A DNA stretch of 64,000 nt, from the NCBI RefSeq assembly GCF_048771995.1, contig NC_133024.1, positions 54,099,001 through 54,163,000 of the forward strand, in the 5' to 3' direction. This document shows positions 9,786 to 22,140 of the stretch, piece by piece. This DNA comes from Taeniopygia guttata. Lineage: Eukaryota > Chordata > Aves > Passeriformes > Estrildidae. The notes under the pieces are model-generated. The model was not told the DNA's origin. It did no database searches and saw nothing but the letters and a program-made list of their open reading frames with translations. The translations under genes and the position numbers were made by a program. Positions within the stretch are counted from its first letter, which is position 1; the number at the start of each line of letters is the position of its first letter.

Positions 9786-12482
9786 CACTTGCTCCTCTTC
9801 CTGCTCTTCGTTGGGCCTTTCAACTGCTTTGCCAGTTACAGCCGTGCCACTGAGCTCTTCTACAGCCTCAACGAGGGGCTGCCTGCTGGGGTGCTCATCG
9901 GCAGCCTGGCCCGTGACCTGCGGCTCCCAACGGCTGGTGGCCAGCTTGCTGCATCTCTGCTGCCCCCACTTTCCTTCACCCTGGCTTCCCATGGCTTGGG
10001 GGGGCAGTATGTGCATCTGGACAACCGCTCTGGAGAGCTGCACACCTCAGCAGTGGAGATAGACCGGGAAGCTCTCTGCGTGGAAAGCAGCGGGGCCACC
10101 ATCTTCGGGGGATCAATTGCCATCTCCTCTTCCTCCCCCTCACCAGAGTCATGCCTACTGCTGCTGGATGTGCTGGTACTGCCACAGGAGTACTTTCGCC
10201 TGGTGAAGGTAAAAATTGCTATCCATGATGTCAACGACAATGCGCCCCGCTTCCCTGTGCCCCACATCCGTCTCTCGGTGCCTGAGAATGCACCTGTGAA
10301 CACCCGCCTGGCTATTGAGCACCCCGCCCTTGACCCTGACATGGGCACCAATGGTGTCCAGACCTACCGCCTGCGAGATAACTATGGTGTCTTCACCCTG
10401 GATGTGGAGGAGAATGAGAACGGGGAGAGGACTCCCTACCTGATTGTTATGGGGGCACTGGACAGGGAGACACAGGACGAGTATGTGACAGTCATCGTTG
10501 CTGAGGATGGGGGGACTCCTCCGCTTGTGGGCAGTGCCACCCTCACTATTGGCATCAGTGACATCAATGACAACTGCCCCCAGTTCAATGACTCGCAGCT
10601 CAATGTCACTCTTTATGGGAATTCCAGCCTAGGGACACACGTGGCTACTGTCCATGCGGTGGACATGGACCTTGGATCCAATGCCCAGATTACCTACTCC
10701 TATAGCCAGAAGGTCCCCCAGCCATCCAGGGACTTGTTCCATCTGAATGAAAGCACAGGAGCCATCATACTCTCCACTAAAGTTGATGGGGACACTCCAA
10801 GGCTACACAGGCTGATCATACTGGGCAATGGTCCTGGCTGTATTCCTGCTGTGATTACAGTGCTGGTGACCATCATCAAAGTCATGATGAGGCCACCTGA
10901 AGTTGTTCCTCGTTTCATAGCTAATGAAGTGGAAGGGGTGGTCTACTTAAAGGAACTTGAGCCTATCAACACACCTATAGCATTTTTTACCATCAAAGAC
11001 CCTGATGAAAAATACAAAGTCAGTTGCTATTTGGATGGTGATGGGCCTTTCAGACTTTCACCGTACAAGCCATACAACAATGAATACCTGTTGGAGACCA
11101 CGAAGCCTTTGGACTTTGAGACACAGCAGCTGTATGAAATCTCCGTAGTTGCATGGAACTCGGAAGGATTTCATGTCAAGAAAGTTGTCAAAGTACAGGT
11201 TCTGGATGACAACGACAATTCACCAGTTTTCTCTGAACAACTGATAGAATTGTCCATCGAGGAGAACAATGTTCCCAATGCTTTTTTGACCAAACTGCAT
11301 GCTACTGATGCTGACAGCGGAGAAAGAGGACAAGTGTCCTATTTCTTAGGTCCTGATGCCCCTTCCTATTTTGCTTTAGATAAAACCACAGGAGTTCTTA
11401 CAGTTTCCACCCAGCTGGACAGAGAAGAAAAAGAGAAATACAGATACACTGTCAAAGCAGTAGATTCTGGATTCCCTCCAAGAGAATCAATAGCAACTGT
11501 CACCATCACTGTATTGGATAAAAATGATAACAGTCCAAGATTTATTAATAAGGATTTCAGCTTTTTTGTGCCAGAAAACTTTCCAGGTTTTGGTGAAATT
11601 GGAGTTATAAGTGTGACAGATGCTGATGCAGGGCAAAATGGATGGGTTGCCCTTTCAGTTCTGAATGGAAGTGATATTTTTGTTATAGATACTGGAAAAG
11701 GAGTTTTGAGAGCTAAAGTCTCCCTGGACAGGGAGCAGCAAAGCTCCTACATTCTTTGGATTGAAGCAGTTGATGGCGGTGATCCTGCCCTGTCTTCTAC
11801 AGCAAAAATAACTATCCTTCTTCTGGACATAAATGACAACCCTCCTTTGGTCTTGTTTCCTCAGTCTAATATGTCTTACTTGTTAGTCCTTCCTTCTACC
11901 CTTCCGGGCTCTCCCATCACTGAGGTCTATGCTGTCGATAAGGACACTGGCATGAATGCAGTCATAGCTTACAGTATTATAGGAAGAAGAGGCCCTCGGC
12001 CCGAGTCGTTTAGGATTGACCCCAAAACTGGTAATATCACCTTGGAAGAGTCACTGATGCAAAATGACTACGGCCTCTATCGGCTGCTTGTAAAAGTTAG
12101 TGATCACGGCTACCCGGAACCTCTCCATTCCACTGTCATGGTGAACCTTTTTGTCAATGATACTGTCAGCAATGAGAGCTACATCGAAAGTTTGTTAAGG
12201 AAGGAGCCTGATATCAGTGTAGAAGAAAAGCAGCCACAAATATCCATCGAGCCTACACATAAAAAAATGGAGTCAGCATCCTGCATGCCTACCTTGGTAG
12301 CTCTTTCAATAATAAGCTTGGGTTCAATTGCTTTAGTAACAGGGATGGGAATTTACATTTGTCTAAGAAAAGAGAGAAAGCATCACAGAGCAGATGAAAA
12401 CTTGGAAGTACAAATCCCATTAAATGGAAGAATTAACCTGCACATGTTGGAGAAGAAACCAATGGAGATTTCTAACATATAA
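9786..12482 (+). CDS. PCDH20: Protocadherin-20, large exon 2 (to stop codon)
   Basis: This exon encodes residues 18-915 of PCDH20, a calcium-dependent adhesion protein of the plasma membrane, best known from the nervous system. A hydrophobic signal stretch (about 19-33) precedes seven cadherin repeats. Calcium-linker motifs are DVNDN 165-169, DINDN 276-280, DDNDN 491-495, DKNDN 595-599 and DINDN 698-702. The EC3/EC4 junction (about 380-390, IIKVMMRPPEVVP) lacks the motif, and the final repeat ends without it, as is usual. EC1 has DRE at 110-112. Several NxS/T glycosylation sites are present. A membrane helix (about 852-877) is followed by a 38-residue tail ending MEISNI, with no CM1/CM2 or RRVTF motif of delta-protocadherins. 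Similarity to human PCDH20 is high throughout, including the tail end, so identification is firm. The gene is intact, with no frameshift. GC content falls markedly from the 5' to the 3' half. Confidence 0.97.
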   Translation, partial: HLLLFLLFVGPFNCFASYSRATELFYSLNEGLPAGVLIGSLARDLRLPTAGGQLAASLLPPLSFTLASHGLGGQYVHLDNRSGELHTSAVEIDREALCVESSGATIFGGSIAISSSSPSPESCLLLLDVLVLPQEYFRLVKVKIAIHDVNDNAPRFPVPHIRLSVPENAPVNTRLAIEHPALDPDMGTNGVQTYRLRDNYGVFTLDVEENENGERTPYLIVMGALDRETQDEYVTVIVAEDGGTPPLVGSATLTIGISDINDNCPQFNDSQLNVTLYGNSSLGTHVATVHAVDMDLGSNAQITYSYSQKVPQPSRDLFHLNESTGAIILSTKVDGDTPRLHRLIILGNGPGCIPAVITVLVTIIKVMMRPPEVVPRFIANEVEGVVYLKELEPINTPIAFFTIKDPDEKYKVSCYLDGDGPFRLSPYKPYNNEYLLETTKPLDFETQQLYEISVVAWNSEGFHVKKVVKVQVLDDNDNSPVFSEQLIELSIEENNVPNAFLTKLHATDADSGERGQVSYFLGPDAPSYFALDKTTGVLTVSTQLDREEKEKYRYTVKAVDSGFPPRESIATVTITVLDKNDNSPRFINKDFSFFVPENFPGFGEIGVISVTDADAGQNGWVALSVLNGSDIFVIDTGKGVLRAKVSLDREQQSSYILWIEAVDGGDPALSSTAKITILLLDINDNPPLVLFPQSNMSYLLVLPSTLPGSPITEVYAVDKDTGMNAVIAYSIIGRRGPRPESFRIDPKTGNITLEESLMQNDYGLYRLLVKVSDHGYPEPLHSTVMVNLFVNDTVSNESYIESLLRKEPDISVEEKQPQISIEPTHKKMESASCMPTLVALSIISLGSIALVTGMGIYICLRKERKHHRADENLEVQIPLNGRINLHMLEKKPMEISNI

Positions 12483-13020
12483 TGTTTCTTTGTGTATAAG
12501 TGCAACATTTGAAAAACCCTGGAGGACACTAAGACACCTAGCTGTAGGTTGTATTGACAGAGATTGAAATGAAGGACTGCTAATTTATAACTTAATAATA
12601 TTATAATTGTAAATAGCTGTTTACAGTTTTTTAAATTCAATTTCAGTGTACAGCTTTTTTATGAAACATTAGTAACTAACAGCTAGCACCCTGACTATAA
12701 AAACATGGACATCATTTCCAGCTTCCATAAATCAGTAAGATCAGTGAACATAAAAAGGGTGAAGGTAAGATGATTCTTTTAAACTCAAGTTTTAAAAGTC
12801 TTTTTAACCACGAGAGGGCATCAGATGCTCCTGAGCAGGGAACTGTTCGAGGTACTGTCCATGAGATAAACAGAATATATTTTAAATATATTGATTTTAA
12901 TATAAAATGCATATTGGCATACAGACATTTAACTGCTACAAAAAAAAAAAAAAAAAAAAAAAGAAATGTCTGTCCCGATGTATGTATAATAAAAAGAATA
13001 AATATGTTAAAATGCACTAG
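12483..13020 (+). other. PCDH20: PCDH20 3' UTR, minimum extent, with candidate poly(A) signals
   Basis: AT-rich sequence follows the TAA at 12480-12482. Two AATAAA hexamers lie close together at 12988-12993 and 12997-13002 and could end a 3' UTR of about 540 bases. The downstream GT-rich element is weak. Further AATAAA hexamers occur later (for example 14891-14896), so a longer 3' UTR is possible. A run of 23 A residues (12940-12962) lies inside this segment. Confidence 0.4.
12940..12962. repeat. Poly(A) run, 23 bases
   Basis: Twenty-three consecutive A residues followed by ag, in the probable PCDH20 3' UTR. It is an internal A-tract and could cause internal oligo-dT priming in cDNA data. 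Confidence 0.9.
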
Positions 13021-16000
13021 TAATGAAAACCAGAATGTTTATTACCTCACAAGTAAAGCTTATACAGTAGGGTAGAAGAGGCATTAACAAGAAGTGCAAT
13101 TCCTATTGAGCAAGAATGCAAGATATTGTAATGAGAATCTGAACTGCTGTGACATATCATTCATTTTTCTTCAGATTCCACCCTCATTATCATTTGCTCA
13201 GCAATCTGCTGGTCATTTTTATGGAAAAATTATATTTAATATTTCCTAAAGCAAATAATGACAGAACCCCATCCTCATCCTCATAAACATGCCAGATGTA
13301 AGGAAGCAAGGGAATGGCTAAATCCTTAGTTGTCACAAAAGTGGTGGTATTTTTTTGTACTTTGAGCAGTCTGTCAATAGTACTCCATTAGTTGGGTTGT
13401 GCAGTAGATTTTTGTTATGTGTTACTTCTGAACCTGATCTGCCAGATGAAAACAAAAATCACTTCATATTTTAAGGAATTGTAGGACTTTTTTTTTATTC
13501 TGACTGTTGCTCCTTTCTGGATTGGTATTTTATGTGAAAGATCTTGTTTCTGACTTTTGGCAACCATTCCTGGCTCCTTTTCATTGGCTTTGATTTTGGA
13601 TTAGATCCAAAATCTAACTTGTAAGACTGGTGGCATATTTTCTTGGTAATTTATTCTTTGCTGGATCCTCTGCAACAAAGCAGCAATTTTATCAGTGATG
13701 TATTACTTTCACTTCATTTTAAGAGCTGAGAACTATCTTTTGTATGATGATTGCATCAAATTTCTCTGTGTGAACAAGATAAATTAGTGTTATGCTTAAA
13801 AATTATTATTTTGATTTCTTGCATCATATGTCTGTAATGTACCAAAAGTGTTTATATGTCTGCAAATTAAAGCTATATATTTTCATAATAACTTATTCTC
13901 TTTCTCTTAGAATTTTAATTATAAAGCTAAATATTTTTTTCAGTTATAAGAAATGCATTTTTCACAAGTTCTTAGGTGCTGCCTATCTTGTCTGACATGT
14001 CATGATACTTTCACAAATTAGTATATTTCAAAGTCATTAATGACAGTTTATGCTGCGCTTCTTGAAATTACCAACAAAGACAACTGTGTGTCAGCTGATG
14101 TAAGTGGTGAGGCAGCTGGTACCTGTTTTGAAAGTAGGAAATGCAATTTGAGGCAGTTTTTGATTTTTCTCTCTGACTGGCACATTACTTTACCTTGAAC
14201 CTACTGAAATGTTAGGGCTTCTAATAGATATTGATTGTATTTAGTCAAAGTAACAGTATTAGCAGGACACCCATAATTTTGCAATCCTGGCTATAGGAAA
14301 AATACTTTTTTTTTCAGGTTAGAATATTTTCTGTTTGGGCATGATTTGATAGCTGTGTTTCATGAAATTTAATTCAGCCTGTCAGAGCTTTGTGGTCAAT
14401 CACCTCTTTTCCTTTATTTTCGTCTTATCAAAATATAAAAGTGGCATGTATCCCTGAAATGCATTTGGCACAAAAAGACTTTGTTTCACATCTCTGAAGA
14501 AAAATTACATTATATCTTTGGAAACAGCTTCAGTATCTGTAATACCCAGTATTGCTGTGGTGATGAAGCTAGATCCTCTGTATTTTTCTCTTCAGTAAGG
14601 AGGCAAGGTAACTGAAAGACAGGATTCTTTTCATTGCTCTTCTCTTATTTCAATTAGCAGTTCAATATATTCTCAGGGCAGTTTAAACAGGAGCAAACCC
14701 AGGACTTAAGAAATACAAAAAAAAAAAATAATCCCAGTCCTTTGGTGTGTGTTCACTGGGCAGATACTTTTATTCAGGTTTGACAAAGACATAGTCTTGA
14801 CCCTGTTTGATTAAGCTTTGGTTAAACATGCGGTTCTTGTTGCCTTTTTTTTCTGTTTGTTTGTTTAGATGAAGCATGTTCCTAATGCGCAATAAAATGT
14901 AATGTTACGAGCCTGTTAAAGCCAAAGTACTGCTCGTGAAGCATTTCACTCATGATTTTCTACACATTTAAAGAAAATGGGTTTAAAATTACACCTTCAG
15001 CCATATCAGCACTTACTTGTGCAAAGGAATTTATACTAAGACCTTACAGAACACATTTTTTGCCTTCTGTGAGTAGCCTTTCTTTTGGTAACGTTGCTGA
15101 AAATGGCAAAATATGCAGTGAGCTGGGTTTTTTACTCCGTATTTTGTCTTACTTAAAAAACATATATCTATTAACACCAAGTATAATAGTTAAACCTGCA
15201 ATGTTGAACCTACCAACTATTAAAAAACAACAGAACAGGATTCTTACATTCATTGAACCTGAGAATTTCTTCCTAAAAAAATGCTCTTTCTCAGCTGTAA
15301 AATTCTCGATACTGGTTGTATAGCAAACATTTCTGTGATGTTTCTGTTTCCAAAATATCCCTTACTGAAATTCCTTTCACATGAAAACACATTTTTAATG
15401 AGTATAACTGAAGTAAATTAGACTCAGATATAAAAGGTCTATTTTATTACCACCTTGTGCAGTGCATTTGCCAAAATATATGCAAATCTTGTTGACACTG
15501 ATAGTTTAGCTGGCACAAAAATAAATGCCTCATTCATTTACAGTATCTACTGATCAATCTTAAAGTGGGTGCCCTTTGTACATTTTTATAAAAAAATGAG
15601 ATTGTCCTAAGTTTTGTATTGCCAAAGTCTCCTGAACTTGCTATGCAAACACTTTTTCATTTGAATTAACAAATTAAATAATGAAAGACAAGAAATGGGC
15701 AGTGAGCCCAGTTGCAGTGGACAGAGAAAATCAGTCTTCTCTTTCTCCTTCATTTTATTCTTTTTAAAAGAACTCTTTGAAGTTACTGTTTTGATGCAAA
15801 ACTAACTGAACACCTGGCTGAATATCAATAAAGGATGAGATGTAAAAGTGTGGAAAGAGAATTAGAACTATTTTCTTTTTCTTGTATCAAAACTCCAAAA
15901 ACACTTAATTTTATGGTCATTTATTTCCATTTTTCAGTACTGGGGTTCAAACATGCAACTGTGCCATAGTCTACTGACAAGAATGTAAAAAGCTGCCACT

Positions 16001-17746
16001 CTCTTAGCAGGACATCCAAGGAGAGGCGCAGTATGAGCAAAACTTGGCCTCCCTGACAGCTGTGATAAATCTTTGATTACTGGCTGGGGTTTCATTGCAA
16101 ATTTTCTGCCCCTTACTGCTGCTTTGGGAAGACTGCATTAAAGTACTCAAACACATGAATTTAATGGGTAGTCCATGACTAATATTTCACCTCCTGGTTC
16201 AATGCAATGAAATTTTTTTTTTGGGAGCAGTGGTTTGCATCACAAAAATACCTTTCAGTTTGGTATAAGTGGAGATACAAGGCACCTCTGCCACAAATAA
16301 ATCATCAGCTAATATGCAGAGTGTTTATTTTCATAATTAATGTGGCTTATCAGAGCCATGCTGAAAGCTGACTGCCACCTTCCCTGTACCGTGCTTCTCA
16401 CCATCTTTCCGCAGACATTAGTTTCTTTGTACACTCCTTTAACCTGTGTAACTTGGGAGAAAAACAATGCAAAACAATTAATTATTAAATTAACCAGCCA
16501 GCTGAAACTAGCAACTTTGATTTAGACCACTCTTCTTCAGAGCTGGAGTTTGAGGACCTAAGCATGTTTAGCTCCATTACCAAAATAATTTGAGTTTAAA
16601 GGAGATGTCTAGGGAAACTTAAAGTAGAAATAAACATATTTGGCACCCCCATTTCCCATAGAGTAGGTTCATATAGTTTTTATAGTAGTTGCCCAGTGAG
16701 GTAAAAGTTGCAGAAATTAGTTTTATGCTTTATTTTAATAGTGTGGGAAATATTTATAGGAAACTATTTGAAAGTTATTTGCAACATGTCATAATTTACA
16801 GTTTTCTGAGTTAAAACATGCAAAAGTACTTGTGCAGGCAGCATTGCTATTTCCTTTTCACTCTCTGTACCAGACTGAACCAGCAGATAAGATAAAACTG
16901 TCATCTGCATTCTGAGATGGTGAGATTCCAGGATTTCAGCTCACAAACAAATAAAGTTATACAACTCTGTTTTTCACATTATGGATGAGAAAAATACTTT
17001 TATTCTTATACTACAGATTGGTAACTGGCATAATCTTTCTGATATGTTCTATCTGAATGTTTCAGTGCTTTCTGCTATATTTGCATTTTAGTTTCCTTAC
17101 AGAGTGAATTTTACAGGCCAAATTTCAACTCTTAAGTTTTTCTGATGAGAGTACTTTGAACAGGTGCTTAGAAAATATTGTTGAGAATGAAGAAATGTTG
17201 AATCATTTATAATGCATTCAGTCATTTATTCCACTGCTTGTAAAAACAAATACAGACTTATGGGTTGAAGTTGCAGGTTTTCATATTGCTACCTACACTT
17301 CTGGCAAGTAGCAAACACCTAACTGAAACACATTTTAAGGAATTATTTCAAATCAAGAGGACTCACATTTTAAGCATCAAAATAGAAGTTTGCGTATTCC
17401 CAGCAGCCCTGGCAGCACTGATTTAATTTAATTTAATGTACTATTTTGTCCTGTTTTCCATCTTAAAAGTTTGGGTGAAGTATTCATCCTCAGAGCAAGC
17501 CAGTGAGATGAGAACTCATCTCTTTGTGCATAACAGGAGTGACAGTTTGATTTCTCTATCTGTGTGCCAGCATCTAATGCTATAAGGTATCCCCCTGGCT
17601 TCCAGCTGCTCCTCAGGAGGAGTGCAGGCTCTCTCTCAATGAGCTATCATATATGCCAGCTCAGTACAGATGCTTTGGCCGTTTTAGAAGGTGTTCAGTA
17701 AATGCTAATGTATGTTGAATTGAGTGTTTGTTGTGATTCGTCTCCG

Positions 17747-17782
17747 TATTTACGCATCTATGTTGGCATAGATGCGTAAATA
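17747..17782. repeat. Perfect 16-bp inverted repeat with 4-base loop
   Basis: The arm tatttacgcatctatg (17747-17762) is followed by ttgg and then its exact reverse complement (17767-17782). Pairing does not extend beyond the arms. No flanking duplication or larger element was recognised. It may be a cruciform-prone palindrome or a hairpin remnant; arms of 16 are short for a typical microRNA precursor. Confidence 0.9.
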
Positions 17783-20700
17783 GAATCTGAGCTTCCATTA
17801 TAATCTGTGAGTTTCATCAGCACAGGCAATAGAACTAGAGAGTGCTTCAGTTTGTGCTGAAGTGGGAATTCAGGCAAGGTTTAGCTGCTCTGAAAATTAG
17901 TATCAAGTGCTACCTGGATTGCCATTGAGCATCTCAAGGTTCGGCAGTGCTGTCAGGGAGTCTTGTGCATTTCCAGAGTAGTAGCTAGGTGCCAGGAGAG
18001 CAAAGCAGCTAAGATGACATGAGAAAACTATGGATAGGCATGCAAATCCACATCTGGTGGCGACACAGTGAGTGTATCACCCTTTCAGCTCCACTGAGCA
18101 GAGCTTGACAGACTATAACAGGAACATAAAACATAGATCAGAGATATCTGGTACTTAGTATCAGAGCCAAAAAAAGGACCTGCAAGCCTAAAATGTAACC
18201 ACTATCATAACTGACTGATAGACTCTGAAACCTAAATTCTTCCCATGTGGTATTCCATGCAAGTCACTCCTACAGGACGCTGCAAAAGAAGGTGTACCTT
18301 TGATTTATATGATGGCAGAGCACTCAGTGCTGAGGTAAGAAAGTTTTGTTATTTTTCAAATGTTTTAAGTTGTGTATTTGGAGCTGAGGTTAACAGGAAC
18401 TCTCTTTAGACTTCTTTCGGAAACTGAGATATTGTTTTTAATATAAAGACTCAAATGTTAAAATCTTCCAAGCCTGAAGAGACGCAATCATGCTTTGTCT
18501 ACTAGAGGAGCATTCCATGGAAATGGAGATACCTGGCCTTGAAACAATTTCAAAACTTTTCTTTAAACAATCAGTGACAGTTGAGGGGTGAGAAAACCAA
18601 GAAAAACACAGTTCTGTGCTTTTTCCTCCTTAATGAGCAACTCTGATATGCACACAGGCACACAAAAATTTGAAAATGTTACCTTAGATATTTTTCATAC
18701 TTAATAGTCTCCTCAATGTTCAGAATTATTTCAAAACTATTACCTTTATTTTTGCTGTAATTGTATGAAAATTACAACCTCAAGACATTTATGGGATAAA
18801 GGTTGGTCATCCTCTGTCTAAGGCTCTATTTTCCAAGGAATGTATTTATAAGGGATCTGGCTGACAGGGTACAAAGCAGAGGTACTTCTCAGGATGTGTT
18901 CAGGACAGATGGAAATAGAAAAGAACTGAAGACAGCAAGAATGAATAAATGCAGTCAAAATGAAAGGGTCCTTTTCTAAGATTGCATGTTTGAAACAAAA
19001 ATAAGTGGTCAGAAACAATAAAAAAGAATTTTTCTGGATATACTGGATTTACTGTGTATCATCAGCAGTGTTAAGCATCCCCTTTCAACAATTGCTCATC
19101 CTTTTTCTTTACCTCTAAGGATGAGAGCTTTTTGCAGAGCTTTAGTACCTCCTGACACAATCTACTAACACATAATATATTAAAAACTGATTCACATTGT
19201 CAGCAGGTCACAATTGTATTGAGAAATCAAGACTTTGAGGAGAATATTTTTTAAATGTCTGTTTTATTATGATAATAGCATTCCCTTTTCCTGGTGCTTT
19301 TCTGTAGGGTTATTATATTGGGTGTATTCATTTTTCCTACTTCAGAACTAAACTGTGTTATTAGAAACATGCACATCTTCTCAGCCAATATAGAAGCTGA
19401 TACTATAACATAATTTTTCCTGTGACTGCCGTTAAAGTAATGAGAACTTTTTTTGCAACAATATACAGATAGCAGATGTCCTTCTGTCCTCACTTTCCTA
19501 AAGTGAATAATGACAGTAACCTTCTTACTTATGAATAGAATAAACATTTCATTACAATAGGACAAGAGGGTTCTGATATAACCCTGTGTTAATATGGTGT
19601 ACATCCTGCAGATGTTTTCTCAAATGGTTTCCTTGGATATCTCTGTAGAACTTGTAGAAGTCACCTACTCATTTTGAGAGTGTCTTAATTTTTTGTTATA
19701 AGTCATAAGAGAAAAGCAAAGGCCACACAATTATACTGGTGTTATATTTTATTTGTTTCTGTTTACCTAGGTAAGTTTATCTGGACTAAAAACACAAGGA
19801 TGCTTGTCTTTAACTGGCTTTTCTTTGAATTTGAATTTTGAAACAACATATATAAAGTTAGGCACCTAAAACATAGATATGCAAATATCTGAGGAAGCAG
19901 TAAAAGAAGGAAGCATGCAGGAAAAAGAAATGTTTTGGAGTAACATTCAATCTTGAAATTTCAACATAAGGTAATTAATGTATTAATCTCCTCAATGACA
20001 TTTTTCAGTTTTCTGAGACACAATGAAAACAATTCAGTGTCTGCAGCTGTATGTACATGGGGCACACCCTCAGCGTCTTTGCTGCAGTCCTTTCAGGAGA
20101 TCTTTGATATTGATTATAAACATCTATCCACTAGTATTTTTATTTGAATGAATATAATGAATATATTTGAAAAATAGTTTAATCAACAATATTTTTTATC
20201 ACTTACAAAATAGTGAAACAAAATTCACAATTTTCCCCACTATTTTATCTTCTGGAATAAAAATTACATTATTAAAAAGCAATACCTATTTTTGTGCTAT
20301 TATCAGCTATGATATGGAATTGTAAGACCATTACAGAGCATTCAAAGATTTTTCTCTTAATATTTTTTTTAGAGCCTGGTAGTATTTTCTCATTTTCCAA
20401 ATAAACTTTTAGATTTTGGCTTGTAATATAATGAAATTAAAAACTGCTAAAAGCTGGGATTTCAGTATTAACAGCATCCAGAAATGACAAGTCATGAGTG
20501 ATTCCCTGTCTCCCTGATTCTTAAGATTTTCTAAAGCCTTCTGAGTTTACATTCTGTTAGAAAACTTTCCCACACAATTTCTATAAACAACATATTGTTT
20601 TGCATTCCTTCATGGGGGTGGAGAAACTTGATGTACTAGTGGTTTGTCCAATGTCTTTGGAGAGGTGGCCCATTCACTCTCCAATCCACTGTCACCTTTG

Positions 20701-22095
20701 GAAAAGTATTAAAGTTGGAGTCAGAAAATAAACTTTCTCTTTTACCTTGCCAAATAGCAGGTGGCTCGCGTTGTGCTTTCACGTGTCCTATAGCGACAAT
20801 TCCCAACACAGATTCATGTAATCCAAATTTAATAGATCTGTATAGGCAATTTGGACGTACACACACCTCAGATTGCTTCTCTAATCAAGGCAACACTACA
20901 AGTCTCTTGTTGCAATGTGGGTGGCTTATGACTACTCAGTTCACAGTAGGAAGACATTACAGCAGAGCCCTCTCAAAAGCACCTTGCTAAAATATTTGAA
21001 ATGAAACAGAGTCAATCTAGATTATGTATTAGAACAAGAGAGAACCAAGTGTCATATTTCTCTTTCCTAGTTACAGGGGATGGGAAACACTCCTAAACTG
21101 GTGCCACATATAAAATCTCTATGCTGAGACAACTTCCTTTTCCAAGTATGGAAGTTTTTGTGTTAGTGTTTGCTTGGTTTTTTATTTCATCTTTGTAGGC
21201 ATGGAAGTAAATTTCTTTGAAGTGATAGAGTCAGCTGCATTTGATGCAACTGGCAGGCTTTTGCCATGTCACTTTTTGAAAAATTGAAAACCCACAAATC
21301 ATAAAAAGAATGAAATATAGCAGGCATAGAGGCAAGGAGGAAAGGAGTCTCTTTCCCACTCTGTCTTCGCAAGTCTGCAGGTGATAGATGGCAGTGTGCT
21401 GAGTATGCAATTCTTCAGTGGAAGTGGTACGTGTGATAAGAAATACAATATGTGTAAATCTGCTCGAGGGGAGTAAAAAAACCATCCTTCTAGCCTAATA
21501 AATATGCACAGATTACTGGTAAGATTTTGACCTGTTGCATGGGTCAAATATAGCACAACAGTTTATATATCATTGCCTCTTCAGCATGTATCAAAAAGCA
21601 ATAGACAAAAATATTTTTGAGCCATTTTACTTTTATAGCAAAACAGTGTTTAGAAATAATTTACTTGAGTTCAGGCTACTTTTGAATTGAGTGTTTTGCA
21701 AGGTGATCTGGGTGAAAACTTCTCTATGTGAAACTTCTCTGCAAAAGACATGAAATTTTCACAAATTCTTTTGAGATAATGATTAACAATGAGCTACTGT
21801 AAAATTGAAATTTTTTTACACTGTTATGGGGATTTTGTCACTTTCCATCAAGTTTCATGAACTAAAAAAATTTAAAAATGGGAATAGTGAACAATTCAAA
21901 TCTATCTGAAATTTATTAAGGACAACGAAAGGAAGGGCCTTTTAAAGCAGTTCCACTAAGGGTCAAACTGAAATTACTTAGTAGAAATAATAATATGCAT
22001 TAGGCAATACTTCATTGAAATTTGGATGCATAAGTACTTTACATATGTTTTAAAGGAGCTGTCAATAATTTTTATTGAGCCAGATACAACTCCTC

Positions 22096-22140
22096 CCATC
22101 CTCCCGTCCTTCCCCCCCACCCCACCCCCCCAAAAAAGGG
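22096..22140. repeat. C-rich low-complexity tract
   Basis: A run dominated by C with short A interruptions, followed by an A-rich and then G-rich segment. Low-complexity sequence without other structure. Confidence 0.7.

Noticed and set aside
9860..10351. Minus-strand frames of up to 163 codons opposite the PCDH20 exon
   Set aside because: Shadows of the conserved cadherin coding sequence in another frame, with no independent features.
14952..15323. 123-codon frame downstream of PCDH20
   Set aside because: AT-rich, no domain, no splice or promoter context. The similar frames at 19251-19604, 32977-33336 and 49929-50312 were rejected on the same grounds.
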